NCBI GenBank assembly: GCA_022606135.1
Contig: JABYQN010000003.1
Location: 1,364,001-1,428,000, forward strand
DNA from: Fomes fomentarius
Lineage: Eukaryota > Basidiomycota > Agaricomycetes > Polyporales > Polyporaceae
DNA: 64,000 bases
Reading direction: 5' to 3'
Shown in pieces: positions 35,448-45,907 of the stretch. The notes under the pieces are model-generated. The model saw only the letters and a program-made list of their open reading frames with translations. It was not told where the DNA came from and did not search any database. Position numbers and translations under genes: made by a program. The stretch's first letter is position 1. Each line of letters starts with the position of its first letter.

Positions 35448-36515
35448 ATGAACGCAGAATCAGGATCGTCTCGACCGGCTGAGATGCAACCAACCCCAGC
35501 ACCTTGGAGTGCGAAAGCGGAGGTGTGTGGATCCGGAGTAGACTACGCAGTTCATCGATTCTCACGTCGATTAACTTACCTGGTGAATGTCCTAAACAGG
35601 CATGGTGGTTCATTACTTCACTTGGCCACAAGCCAGAGCCGGGGGAGACCCTACCCATAAGTTACTTCCCAGTTCAAGAGACGCAACTTTACAAGACTAG
35701 CACGAGGCAGGAGGCCTTCCGTGGCGGACGCGGATTCATCACATTGCTGCGCTACATCGACTCCCCTATCGGTAACTATAGCTGTTGAACCTTGTGACCC
35801 TACTCACGAACTAACATTTGCCGCGCAGGTCCTTTCGAGGAACTTGCAATCTCACCCGGAGAATTCATCAACCCTTTCGAGAATCCGTCTCACCGCGTCA
35901 CTCGCGCATATGCCTCCAGTCTGTCCGCGGTAGTTAATGGTAGGATGAGATTGCCATGGACCATGTTCGATTACTCATGAATACCCTCTAGGACGCTCGA
36001 ACTGGGGGCTGCCCCGAGAACTCGCCCAGTTCATCTTCACCCCCTCTCTACAGCACCCAGATGCTACCGAGATTCGTGTATACCCCACTATATCGTTCTC
36101 ACCTGTCGAGTTCTCCCCCGATCCCTGCTTCGCCGCGTTGATTAAGCCCGTGTCCTGGCTCCCCGCCATACCTACTAGTCTCATGCACTTTTCACAGGTC
36201 AAGCTTTTCCAGCCGCCACTGGAAGGTTCACCGCACCATGTCTACGATGGGCTCGTTGCGGCTCCAAAGTGGCATGTCATGGACTGCAGCGCGTACAAGG
36301 GGCGCGCAAAGCCGTTCCGCTGGGAGGGCTTGATTAAGCCAAAGGAGCCAGAACCGGGTCAAGGAGAGGACGGGACGCCGGCCAAGCGAGTAATCCACAA
36401 GACTGGCATCGCGGACGGCGTCGGCTTTCCTGACGTTGAACCCTATAGCATTGGCGTCCACTGGACGGAAGTCGAGCTGATGCTGCCTCAGGCAGTTCCC
36501 CTCGCAACCCTCTAA
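35448..36515 (+). CDS. Acetoacetate-decarboxylase-fold protein, function unknown
   Basis: Four exons: 35448-35522, then an exon from AWWFITSLGHKPEPGE, a third with PFEELAISPGEFINPFEN, and a fourth beginning GRSNWGLPRELAQFIF and ending LPQAVPLATL. The start of each exon completes the codon left by the previous one. The overall layout (Trp-rich start, HRVTRAYASSLSAVVNG, RSNWGLPRE, then an FSPVEFSPDP block) is that of fungal proteins with the acetoacetate decarboxylase fold. The catalytic Lys of true decarboxylases could not be assigned, so enzyme activity is not claimed. No signal peptide or membrane helix. Confidence 0.75.
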
Positions 36516-37160
36516 GTGCGACGGGAGGCTCCTATTTCAGATTTCCACATTTCTCCTCCGGAGGTTTACTCAGATTGAGTGTATCATACCGGGTTGTGAA
36601 TGAACTATGGACTACGCACTGATGTATAGATATTGGATTTTTCATGGACGGTTTCCGGTATAATGTGATGAGATTGTTCGGTATCGGCTCGTCCAGGTCA
36701 GCGCGTTATCCTGTAGTAAAAGTATTGTCGATCGCCTCTCTTGCATAAGTCGAGACTCTGGGACCATCTCACCTCATCACCCAGCAGCGAACCGTGCATC
36801 GCCTGCGCACCGCTCATCGGAGATGTGCAATCAAGTACCATCTCCATCTCCGCATAACTCCCATATTGAACCGCGCCGCAAAGAGCAAGTTACAGTGCTT
36901 GTCAGATGAGCTGTGGCATGGCAAACCAGAGCACTCGAGCCACCGGAGCGAGCCCTAAGCATCGCGCGCACGAATGACCCCCAAAAAACCTCCATTGAGC
37001 TACAATCGTTACACATTATGATACATCTATGATATCTTGTCGTCGTCAGAGTCATAAAAAGAGATCGTTCCCCCGCGCATAAGAAATCCTCTGTCATTTT
37101 AATTCGTCATCACACCAGTCGACGGGGATGAGGTGTCGAGAGTGGTTGAAAAAAGTGTGT
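36516..37160. other. Convergent 3' intergenic region
   Basis: 645 bases between the ends of the ADC-like gene and the first chitinase. Nothing recognised beyond the two 3' ends. Confidence 0.55.
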
Positions 37161-38319
37161 TCACGGGAAGGAGGTACCCTTCGCGGCCTTGATGAAATTC
37201 GCGTCGGCGTCAGGGAACTGTTATGAAACACTCGTCAGCTCAGGGTGCCAATGAGATTGGATGGGCAGAAGTCAGAACGCACCTGAAAGACCATGACTCC
37301 GGCGTTCCAGCCCTTCGCTTTCGCCTGGTCGACACACTGACCGAGTGTAGTAGGGTCCATGATGCCGGTCGTCGCATCGCCTGGGGCTGGCTTACCAATG
37401 ACGAGCTTGTTCAAGTCGACGCCGTTGGCTGCGATCTCGAAGACGGACGAGCCAGGGAAGGTACCGCCCGAAGTGTTGATCAGGCCCTCGCAGTCGGTGT
37501 ACTGCGTATCACCCTGGTTGTAGAACTGGATGTTGTACTATTGTCCGATATGCACGTCAGTAAATGCAAGCCAAGCCCACAAGCTACTCAAGAAGCGAGA
37601 CGCACCCAGTCGATCATGGACCCAACGTTCTTGTTGACCGTAAGATACGCGCCAGCAGCAAACTGGGCGTTGGGCGACAGCCACGGCGCGAGCGGCGCAT
37701 GAGAAAGGATGAACTGCCCTTGCGGCAGTTTCTGGCGCAGAGTCTGGGTGAAGGTGGTGACCCACGCCTCAGCAGCGCCGTCACCCTTGTTCATCGCGTC
37801 CAGGTCCTCGTAGTCGACATCAATGCCGTCCAGCTGATTGTCGAGAATGAACTGGGCGAACGTGTTTGCCGTGCCAACGGGGTCTGCACCCGTCGTCGTA
37901 GGCTTGTCTGTCTCGCCGAAAGCGGATGCAATAATACTGATACCCGCCTGGGCGTATTCTGCCTTCTTGGCGGCACGCTGGTCGGGCGGGAGCGCCGCGT
38001 AGGCAGCGGCTTGGTCGAAGGGCCCCTTTGCGAGTGTCAAGAACGACAAGGCAACAACGTTGTAACCCTACAAGGGTCATGTTAGTGGGGTACCGGAGAG
38101 TACAAGAAGAATGGGACTCACAGCGAGCTGGGTAGCCGGGGGAAGGACACCAGACACAAACTTGTCCGAGTAGATGACGAATGCCGGGCTCGGAATCGTA
38201 GCACGAGACACGAGCGAGGTCGTGACGTTCGATTGAATCGGAGCGGCAAGAACGCTGCTCACGGACGCCACGGCCAGCGCGGCAGAGACAGAAGAGATCA
38301 TGCGGGTGAAGGAGAACAT
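37161..38319 (-). CDS. Secreted GH18 chitinase-like protein, copy 1
   Basis: Glycoside hydrolase family 18 enzymes cleave beta-1,4-N-acetylglucosamine polymers, here probably fungal wall chitin or related glycans. A signal peptide opens the protein (MISSVSAALAVASVSSVLAA preceded by MFSFTR). The barrel begins AFVIYSDKFVSG and continues NVVALSFLTLAKGPFDQAA, GISIIASAFGETDKP and PVGTANTFAQFILDNQ. The catalytic DGIDVDYED keeps all DxxDxDxE residues. Then come PQGQFILSHAPLAPW, SMIDWYNIQFYNQGDTQY, LNKLVIGKPAPGDATTG and GWNAGVMVFQFPDADANF, ending KGTSFP. There is no carbohydrate-binding module. Unlike copies 2 and 3 it has no intron inside the FYNQG block. Confidence 0.92.
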
Positions 38320-38452
38320 CTCTAGGACGTGACGAAGGAAGAAAGGAGAAGCGTGAATGTAAAAAGCCGACTAGCGGACTTGAGAAATGTGAAAACGAAG
38401 ATGAGCTGAAAGAAGGACAGGGGGCTGAGGTACTCTCCTCCACCCTACTCAC

Positions 38453-38460
38453 ATTATATA
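38453..38460 (-). promoter_or_regulatory. TATA box of chitinase copy 1
   Basis: TATATAAT on the minus strand, about 135 bases before the ATG at 38319. Confidence 0.55.
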
Positions 38461-38469
38461 CCCTGTAGG

Positions 38470-39605
38470 CGAGGCAGGAAAGGAGGCGCACAATCTCCCA
38501 TCAACCTACTTGGCGCTGGGTTGAATCGAGGCGGTGAGGACGCACATATGGTCATCGGGTCCGAGTCACGCAGGCGTTGCAACAGTGCCGACCACACTAG
38601 ATCACCACGGCCGGGAGTAGTACTGAAACAGTATTCGGACGCCAATGTATTTCGGCTGGCGTGGGGGAGGCGCGTTGGTGGGATGGGATATATGATACCA
38701 TCCGAATGATCGCGTATCAGCAAACGCAGCCTCTTTCGACGATGCCATAACGTTTCGAAATCTGTACATCTATGTGGTTAGAGGTACGCTTATATATTCG
38801 GTGTGACAAGATGTGAGGTTACGAAGCACTGTAGTTCAGTAGTAGGGAACCTAGTCGTAGGTCACTGAATCAGGAGTTGCTTCATCGGAAGAATTTGCGA
38901 TTTTGCAGCGCTCACCCGGGATTAGAACGCTGACCGCCGCCTACCAGTGCTTTACGAGGGGTGTCGCGATGTCGGCATAGATCGTGTTGTCGTTGGGAAC
39001 CTCTGATGCGATCCCTAGTGTAATCCCTGATATATCCGAACCTTGAAACAGCGTTGTGCGGCTGCATGAGCGCTACGAGCGTCGAGAGCCGTCCAGGTCG
39101 GTGTGTTATTCCTGAAACTATACAGCAAGTTCGCATAGGCTGTACATGGACGACGGGCGGGATTGCTCTACTCAGCTATCAAGCGGCGGTTCAGTGAGTC
39201 TGCACTGTTTGATCAGCAACAGATCGCGTTGAAACAGCCGCTCGAATCGCATACATGAGATGGAGTTCATACGCACCTTGTTCACAAGCCCATGTTAATA
39301 GATGTTAACAAATATCATGCTCTATGATGCTATGTGGGTCTGTTGGGTTGATCAGTGCCAGCTGATACTGTCCGCAGCACGAGCTGGTGATTATGTGGTT
39401 GAAACGCAAGGAAATAAGTAAGCGATGAGTGCAGAAGTAGGACGTGTCATTGAATTCGCAGAAAGGCTGCCGGAGAAACCCGAAGCGCGTCGTGGACGCG
39501 ACTAGTCACGACTTGTCAACATGTCACGACGCGTTCGCATACACCAGCTTTGTTGCAACCATTTGGAGCTCAGGGCGAGTCTCTGGATCCAGAGCAACTA
39601 GTCGC
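38470..39605. other. Divergent upstream region, chitinase 1 / COQ3
   Basis: About 1.1 kb with no gene recognised. Two stretches look like RNA polymerase III box sequences but do not fold into a tRNA. Confidence 0.5.
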
Positions 39606-40792
39606 ATGTCTCTGTTCTCAGCGACCCGCAACTGTCGGTGCACACTCTCAGTCTGGCGGTCATGTCGACGTCATACTCTGCCATCCGCGAGCCTGCACTC
39701 ATATTCCCACTCGTCGTCACCCGGAGCGTCAAGCGTGAATCCTGATGAGATTGCACACTTTTCAAAATTGTCGCAGCTGTGGTGGGATGAACGGGGAGAG
39801 TTTGGTATGCTGCACAAGATGAACCCAGTCCGGGTCGGGTTTGTACGACAGAAAGTGGTGAGTAACGGCTGGGTCTCTCATTATACAGTTAGCCTCACAT
39901 GCCTCTGAAGCTGGAGATGCAACGGGAAGATGGAGAAGGTGATGTCAACGAAACACGGCCACTTGCCGGGTTGGACGTCTTAGATGTTGGGTGTGGAGGG
40001 GGTTATTGTCTGAGGTTCGTCCGTGTCCGTGTCCTCGTGTGTCATGCCTATATGTTGAACCTTCGTCAAAACTCTAGTCTTTAGCAAGACTTGGAGGCAA
40101 CACACTTGGTATAGATGCCTCCGAATCCAATATCGCCATCGCATCTCTCCATGCTGCAGCAGACCCGGCACTGTCTTCACCCACACCCCCCAAAGCGAAA
40201 GGTTCCCTGACATACCGACATACACCAGTTGAGGACCTCCTGGTCGAGCGTGGCTCTAAGTCATTCGATGTTGTCTGCTCTATGGAAGTTATCGAGCATG
40301 TCGACAATCCCCGCACATTCTTGGCAAACTGCGCACAGCTGGTGAAGGTATGTCTTGGTACATTACTTGGCCTCGTCGCCGCAAGTCATGACGATGCTTA
40401 CATACCTGCGTTAGCCTGGCGGCCATCTCTTCCTCTCCACAGTCGCGCGCACGCCTCTTTCCTATCTCCTCACCATATTCGCCGCCGAACAAGTGCTCCG
40501 ACTAGTCACGCCCGGAACACATACCCACTCTAAATATATCAATCCTGACGAGCTAACGAACTTCTTCCTCCAGCCCGACTCCGTTCCCTCCTCGTCCGAG
40601 GGTGTTTCGACGCGTCCATGGATCACGCGCCTGTACGGAGGCGCTCCTGCACGTACCGAGGCAGAAATCCGCGGGATAATCTACCTACCGTGGAAGGGTG
40701 AATGGACACTCGTTCCCCGCGGTGCTCCAGGCGCAAGTGTATGGGCTGAGGCTTGCAACTATTTGTTCTGGGTCCGACGTCCGCTTGAGTAG
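39606..40792 (+). CDS. COQ3: COQ3, ubiquinone biosynthesis O-methyltransferase
   Basis: SAM-dependent enzyme on the matrix side of the mitochondrial inner membrane; it performs both O-methylations in coenzyme Q synthesis. The N-terminus is a basic presequence (MSLFSATRNCRCTLSVWRSC and RRHTLPSASLHSYS). Then VNPDEIAHFSKLSQLWWDER and FGMLHKMNPVRVGFVRQKV, motif I GLDVLDVGCGGG, FLARLGG-type NTLGIDASESNIAIA, DVVCSMEVIEHVDNPRTFL, PGGHLFLSTVARTPLSYLL and HSKYINPDELTNFF, ending FWVRRPLE. Five exons are inferred. The second exon uses the acceptor after TTAG because the earlier acceptor would put a stop in frame. Confidence 0.95.
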
Positions 40793-41241
40793 AGCGGGTG
40801 GCATTCTTCTGAACAATAATGCTAGTCCGTTCCTCTTTATAAGAAGTCCCTCCTCCTGACCAGTGGCCAGGTGGCGTGCAAGGATATGCGAATGTGATGT
40901 CGATGCCGACGCCAACTCCAGAATCGCTTTAAGATTGATCGCACTAGAAAATTGCGATACTGTAGTGCTCGTTCCTAATTTTATCCTATGAGGTCACCTA
41001 GGTAACTTGGATGGAAACAAGTGCAAGAGAGGGATATTCTTTACGATGTCGGTCACAACTGTCTTTTTCTCTTCTTGTCTATACTCTGGAGCTAATCTGC
41101 CTATCGTTGTGATCTTTGTTTGCTGCAGTATTGAGCGCGTGCGTCTGCGAATTGGCCCCGTCCGGCAAGATTCCGAAGTTGGCAGTTAACGCACCTCATG
41201 CGGGTTCATGAGTGACGCTGAATTGCATAAAAGCACTGTCA

Positions 41242-41259
41242 GTGTGTGTGTGTGTGTGT
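41242..41259. repeat. (GT)9 microsatellite
   Basis: Eighteen bases of GT in the intergenic region after COQ3. Confidence 0.95.
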
Positions 41260-41439
41260 CTGTACCCACGATCGAATCCCCCTCCTTGCCAGGTAGAAGT
41301 CCAAGAAGTTGTGATTGCAATACTACATCCGGCTCCACTCATAGTATCCCGTCTATGGCCGCGAGGTAAGCACATGCTCGATACATGGGAGACAAGGCAC
41401 TGACGCGATATCTCGCTACAGTCCTCGTAGAGTGGGCCA

Positions 41440-42110
41440 GCCGCCTGTAGGCAGTCGTGTCGTCGCCAGCACCGGACAAACGATCGCAGGCCAACATGAG
41501 ACCAACATGATGGGTCATCTACACTGGTTCTTTCAGTGCGTTGATTCGTTTCATCTTCGTTATGTCCGTGGCACTAACTATGCTGTTGCGACAGATATCC
41601 ACATCCACTGATGGGCATGGCACACCTAACACCTTGCCTCGCGAGCTACTCTCTTGGGCTGCAATATCTCCTGGGACTCCAACACTTGAGGTTGACAAAC
41701 GTGATGCCGACGCTGGACTATCTCGAATGGAGAGGCTCGCACTCGTGCTGCAAGATTTTATGGCCGAAGAAAGGGAGGTGACCTCGCAACTGCATCCCAC
41801 ACTCGCCCGTTTGGTTAGATTCGTCATTCATCCACCGTCGGGGTCTAATTTCGGGGCCCCGAATACCACTGCAGTATATCCAACTCGGCTTAGACTCCTT
41901 GCTACCCGGGTCCTCGGTGGGATTCCAGCTACCGCCATGCACTTTCAATGATTACCACCAGGACCAATAGCTCGCGGCTCTTCGGAAAGGATCGTTCTCC
42001 TGCGCTGCCTGGAGCCGAGGCAAAAGGGGAACAGGTTCTCTATCGGCTTATCTTCCTCGACATCATGCGCATTCTTGTTCGCCAGGAGGCTGGGATTCCA
42101 CGATCCCTAG
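41440..42110 (+). pseudogene. Unknown tandem gene family, copy A (decayed)
   Basis: Contains RELLSWAAISPGTPTLEVDK and LHPTLARLVRF in one frame, and YLEWRGS in another where copy B has it in the main frame, so a frame change separates them. Further on LYRLIFLDIMRILV matches LCRIVFLEIMHAII of copy B. The 5' flank CTGTAGGCAG...CAGCACC corresponds to CTGTAGGTAG...CAGCACC in copy B. The repeat unit is about 640-670 bp. I do not recognise the family. Confidence 0.5.
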
Positions 42111-42114
42111 TCGC

Positions 42115-43100
42115 TCACCTGTAGGTAGCGTTACGACCGTCAGCACCACAGCCACGGCAGCTGCACCTGACCCGGGTCCTTCGGTACGTCCGCCTGCCAT
42201 ACTTTGTAGCCCAGGCTGATACCTGTCTCATACTTTCACGTCAGACACCATCCATAGAGGTCGAGAGCTCTACCTCAATCCGCCACCTACTCTCATGGGC
42301 TCCTATCTTTCCTGACAGCCAAACGTTCGAAGTAGACGAGCGCAATGAACTTGGTTACATGGCATACCGTGCAGCTCTGGTCTACCTCGAATGGAGAGGA
42401 TCATGTTCTTTCTCTCGTTGCAATCCGGACACTCGGTTGCCAAAGAGGATGTTACTGGTCCATCTCCATCCCGCGTTCTACCACTTGGTCAGAATGTTCC
42501 TCTTCCCACCTTCGAGGTGCAAACATGGATGCTCAGAAACTACGAGGTGGTACATCTGGGTCGGTCTTCTCTCTCTGCGGCGTGGATGGTCCGAGTCGTC
42601 ACCGACGTCCCGACCTGATCGCTTAGAAGGCCCAGTATATCGCAACGTCCGGTGTCGAGCCGAAGCCTCCGCGGCATTTTGATCCAAGTCGGTACGGCGA
42701 GCCTGACCTCTGTCGAATCGTGTTTCTCGAGATCATGCATGCGATCATCTGCGAGTGTTCAAAGCCCAGTCGATCAAAGACTAACATTTCTCCAACACCA
42801 CAGGTTTCTTATGCTTGTATCGCCCCAAGCCCCCGAGGTATGGCTTGTCTTGTCATGCCGGTAGCTTGCTGACTTCTCCGGATAGGTATGCCCAAGGGGT
42901 TCTGTCTCCCGACGAGCGAGGAACTCGATACCATCCCTCAAGACCACGCCTCTTTCAATGGTTATCTTGAGCATCGCCTCATCCCATTCCCAACAGACGT
43001 GCTGGCTCGCCAGCGTGCACGACGGCTACCCTCTGGCTCCTACAATGTCTACCTACATCGCGTTTCGCCGCGATGGACTTCGCAGACCCCCGCAGCCTAG
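42115..43100 (+). pseudogene. Unknown tandem gene family, copy B (probably decayed)
   Basis: A possible exon SVTTVSTTATAAAPDPGPS joins through a GTACGT...CAG intron to TPSIEVESSTSIRHLLSWAP, IFPDSQTFEVDERNELGYMA and YRAALVYLEWRGSCSFSRCN, then LLVHLHPAFYHLVRMF. Later exons may include LCRIVFLEIMHAIICE and GMPKGFCLPTSEELDTIPQD to a stop near 43100. Copy B keeps more of the frame than copy A, but I could not join all parts into one open reading frame. A real gene with unusual splicing remains possible. Confidence 0.45.
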
Positions 43101-43795
43101 TCGGCCTCACTTCGAAGCTGCCATCTGGGCGGAGTCTTTGATCCTCGGATTGCTTGAAGCAGTCATAGGAACCCCCATTTCTGAGACGCTGCTCCTTTCC
43201 TAAAGACGATCATCGGTCTCCTAGTAAGTATAAGATGTATGAGACCCATGGACATATGTAGTCTCAATACGACGTAGCTATACTCAGTATCTGATAGACG
43301 AGGTTGCACAGATCCTACTCCCATCCTCTGCGTTCAAGATGGCAGACCAGAAGGTAGTCAACGAAGGGCCAGATGTCAATAGTTATGCAATAGGTTAACT
43401 TCGCCGAATTTGCACGTCTATGAGCCGCCTATAGCCCGATGCTACATCTAACGGTGTCCGGAGTGATTGCAGCAGCGAACACAGGAGAAAGCAAGCACAT
43501 TCCTGCGAACGGCACCTCATCGGAAGGAGGAGGTGAGTAGATCAGGGGAAAGAGGTCGGCACGAGTGCCGAATCTAGCAGTACTTGCACCAGCGACTTCA
43601 GATGTTACCGGAAGAGAGGTTACACTTTTTACATACTACAGCTCAGTACATATATAATGAGAGTACACGATCCTCGTACATGATCCAACTCATACTTCTA
43701 CGTCTACATTCCCTCACTCAACTACCGTCTTATCGCTCTTATCGTCGTCCAACACAGCAGCGTCGGTCTAATATTACAAACCGCACCAACGCATG
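43101..43795. other. Intergenic, no gene seen
   Basis: About 0.7 kb between tandem copy B and the 3' end of the NTF2-fold gene. Confidence 0.5.
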
Positions 43796-44356
43796 TCATG
43801 CACATGCGTGAACGCGTTCCTGAGCTATCCGTCTCGGCGTGCGCCACAACAAGCAATAGCGCACCTTTGTCTCCTTGCCCTCGGTCACCTGCTTCAGCTC
43901 ACCGCGGCGCGCCAGGTACGCCGCACCCGAGTCCGCCCAGACCTGGTAGTCCGTCACCTTCGCATCCTGGTCAAAGTCGAGCATGTACGCGAACTGCTCG
44001 TCCCACGACTGGCCCTTGCCCTCGCCCTCGGTCCATGTGAAGGTCGCGGAGCCCTTGACGGCGACGCGCTGGGCGTCCGCGTCGACAATCCAACTACCGA
44101 AGGACATGTCGCTGTACGTGAGGTACTTCTGCAGGAGCGCAAAGTAGGCGGGGACCGAGGTGGGACCGGCCCGGCCTGTGAAGGAACGGCCGAGGAAGGG
44201 AGCGAGGGCGGGCAGCCCGTGCTCGAAGGCGGAAATCTGATGGGTCGACGAGAAGTGTGAGAGCAATGTGTCTATGTCTGCGTTGGATGCAAACGCATCG
44301 CACAGGGCCTGTGCAGACTTGAGCAGCCGGGCGCGAGTGGGAGCTGGCTTGAACAT
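43796..44356 (-). CDS. NTF2/SnoaL-fold protein
   Basis: About 186 residues from the ATG at 44356, with no intron needed. It begins MFKPAPTRARLLKSAQALCD and continues FASNADIDTLLSHFSSTHQI, FLGRSFTGRAGPTSVPAYFA, VAVKGSATFTWTEGEGKGQS, WDEQFAYMLDFDQDAKVTDY and WADSGAAYLARRGELKQV. A helical N-terminus, the SVPAYFALL helix and beta strands with VKGSATF and AYMLDFD fit the NTF2-like cone fold. Such proteins are ketosteroid isomerase-like enzymes or binding proteins; the function here is unknown. The last 20 codons may instead be an intron (GTGCGC...GATAG), which would change the C-terminus. Confidence 0.75.
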   Translation of the reverse strand: MFKPAPTRARLLKSAQALCDAFASNADIDTLLSHFSSTHQISAFEHGLPALAPFLGRSFTGRAGPTSVPAYFALLQKYLTYSDMSFGSWIVDADAQRVAVKGSATFTWTEGEGKGQSWDEQFAYMLDFDQDAKVTDYQVWADSGAAYLARRGELKQVTEGKETKVRYCLLWRTPRRIAQERVHACA

Positions 44357-44504
44357 GGGCAGACAATGTTCGAGAGACGACTCGGACGAGCTGCGCTGGG
44401 CAGTTTGGCGCCCACATGGGTTTACGCACGAGGTTGATCGAGATTTACGTATATACTCTAAATGAAGCCCGCGTTTAGTGTAATAGACCTTCGCTCGGCA
44501 CTAT

Positions 44505-44640
44505 AAGACCATGCTCTCCCTCAATCCATCCGCTGTCCCTCCTTTTTTTCGTCGCTTCGTCTTCCTCCTCTCCCCTTGTTCTTCCCTTTCTTCTCCCCTT
44601 TCTTCTTCTCCAATTTAGCAGCATAGTCCCCCGTAGCACG
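44505..44640 (+). promoter_or_regulatory. Pyrimidine-rich core promoter of the coiled-coil gene
   Basis: A run of C and T covering most of 44505-44625, immediately upstream of the ATG at 44651. CT-rich tracts before the start are common in fungal promoters without a TATA box. Confidence 0.45.
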
Positions 44641-44650
44641 GTCCGGCTAC

Positions 44651-45907
44651 ATGGCCTCCATCTCTTCTACCTATGATGAGCCCGGTCCGAGTCACCTTCA
44701 CGACAGCAGTGATCTAGCGAGTCTGCAAGAGAGAGAGGACACACCTAACTGGGAGCCACGGTATGTACGTATACTCGTAGCATATACAACACTCTTCATC
44801 TTGTCGCGTTCGCTTTCAGAAACTTATGTTCATCGCTCGTCTCTGCTTCTAAGCGCGCCTCCCTCTACGAACGTCAATTCAAGGATCTCGAGGTTCGTAC
44901 TCCATCCTGACCACTTGCCTCGTCCTCGCCTACTAGCTTTTCATCTATCCTTGCTCGTGTTGCCTCGTCTCCCAGCCGCTCCCATCTGTCTGCTCCATGG
45001 AGACATCGCAGAAGCTTGGCGTCTTCCTGTCGTCTCAAAGTCTGCTAAATCACATGTAGCCTGTCCGCAGCGGCCTGTGGCACCCATGCGACGTGAGCGA
45101 GCTACGCAGTGGCCCTTTCGCGGAAGGCCGAGTTCTGTACCTGTGCATCCAATCCTGTCGTATAAATGCTCCCGCGCGTGCCACAATCATATGCCCCCGC
45201 ACACGTATGGAAGACTCCGCAACTCACATCGCATCCTATCATATAACAGAGCAAGCTCGCGCTCGACCTCAGCAACTCCCGCGCAATCGAGAACCTCCTT
45301 CATGAGGCCTTCTCTGGCATACAGGTGTGTCGTCATCGTCACTGCAGATCATTACCTCCAGCGGTTCGCTCACGCACATCCATCCATGTTACATCGCAGC
45401 AAACTCGCGAACGCACCAGCTTCTCGCTGACCCACACAGTCCCCCACGTTCAAGAGACTCTGGAGGAAGATCTTGCTGCTCTAGTCGAGCTCCAAGAACA
45501 GCTCCCTGAAGTAGGGTCACAGATCCGCGATATCCGGAAGGTGTACGATCGCGGCCGCGACAAGGTTCGCTGCCGTTTCAGTCTTCCAGGACAGGCGCTT
45601 ATGCTCATTATCCTTCCCTTAGGCGCAACAGCTCATGGCATCGCTCGAATGGCTGAACACTCCTGTCTCACAACGGCTCCGCACGATCATCTTCACGCAG
45701 AACGCTCCTGTAAGCAAGAGATGGAAGGTCCTCGTTGTGAGTGCATGCCATTTCTGAAGGGGACGTAGCGCTAATTGGATATATGCATAGCGCACCATTT
45801 TCGCTCTTGTCTTCCTCGCGTGCCTGTGGATATCCTGGATAACACTGCGCGGCGCCGTGCGCGCGCATCAACAAGGACTCATGTGGGGCGAGCGCCTCAT
45901 GAGTTGA
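44651..45907 (+). CDS. Orphan coiled-coil protein with C-terminal membrane anchor
   Basis: Exon 1 (44651-44760) codes MASISSTYDEPGPSHLHDSS and DLASLQER. Exon 2 (44820-44892) codes NLCSSLVSASKRASLYERQF and KDLE. Middle exons are unsure (one contains SKLALDLSNSRAIENLLHEA). The last three are clear: TLEEDLAALVELQEQLPEVG with SQIRDIRKVYDRGRDK, then QQLMASLEWLNTPVSQRLRT, then TIFALVFLACLWISWITLRG followed by AVRAHQQGLMWGERLMS. The helix after the coiled coil is a strong transmembrane segment near the C-terminus, so a tail-anchored topology is likely. I do not recognise the family; it may be conserved only in Agaricomycetes. It shares a 294-bp upstream region with the NTF2-fold gene. Confidence 0.65.

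Noticed and set aside
38820..39000. A-box-like GTAGTTCAGTAGTAGGG and a B-box-like GTTCTAATCC on the opposite strand
   Set aside because: The two boxes are on different strands and neither side folds into a cloverleaf; a decayed tRNA-derived element is possible but unsupported.
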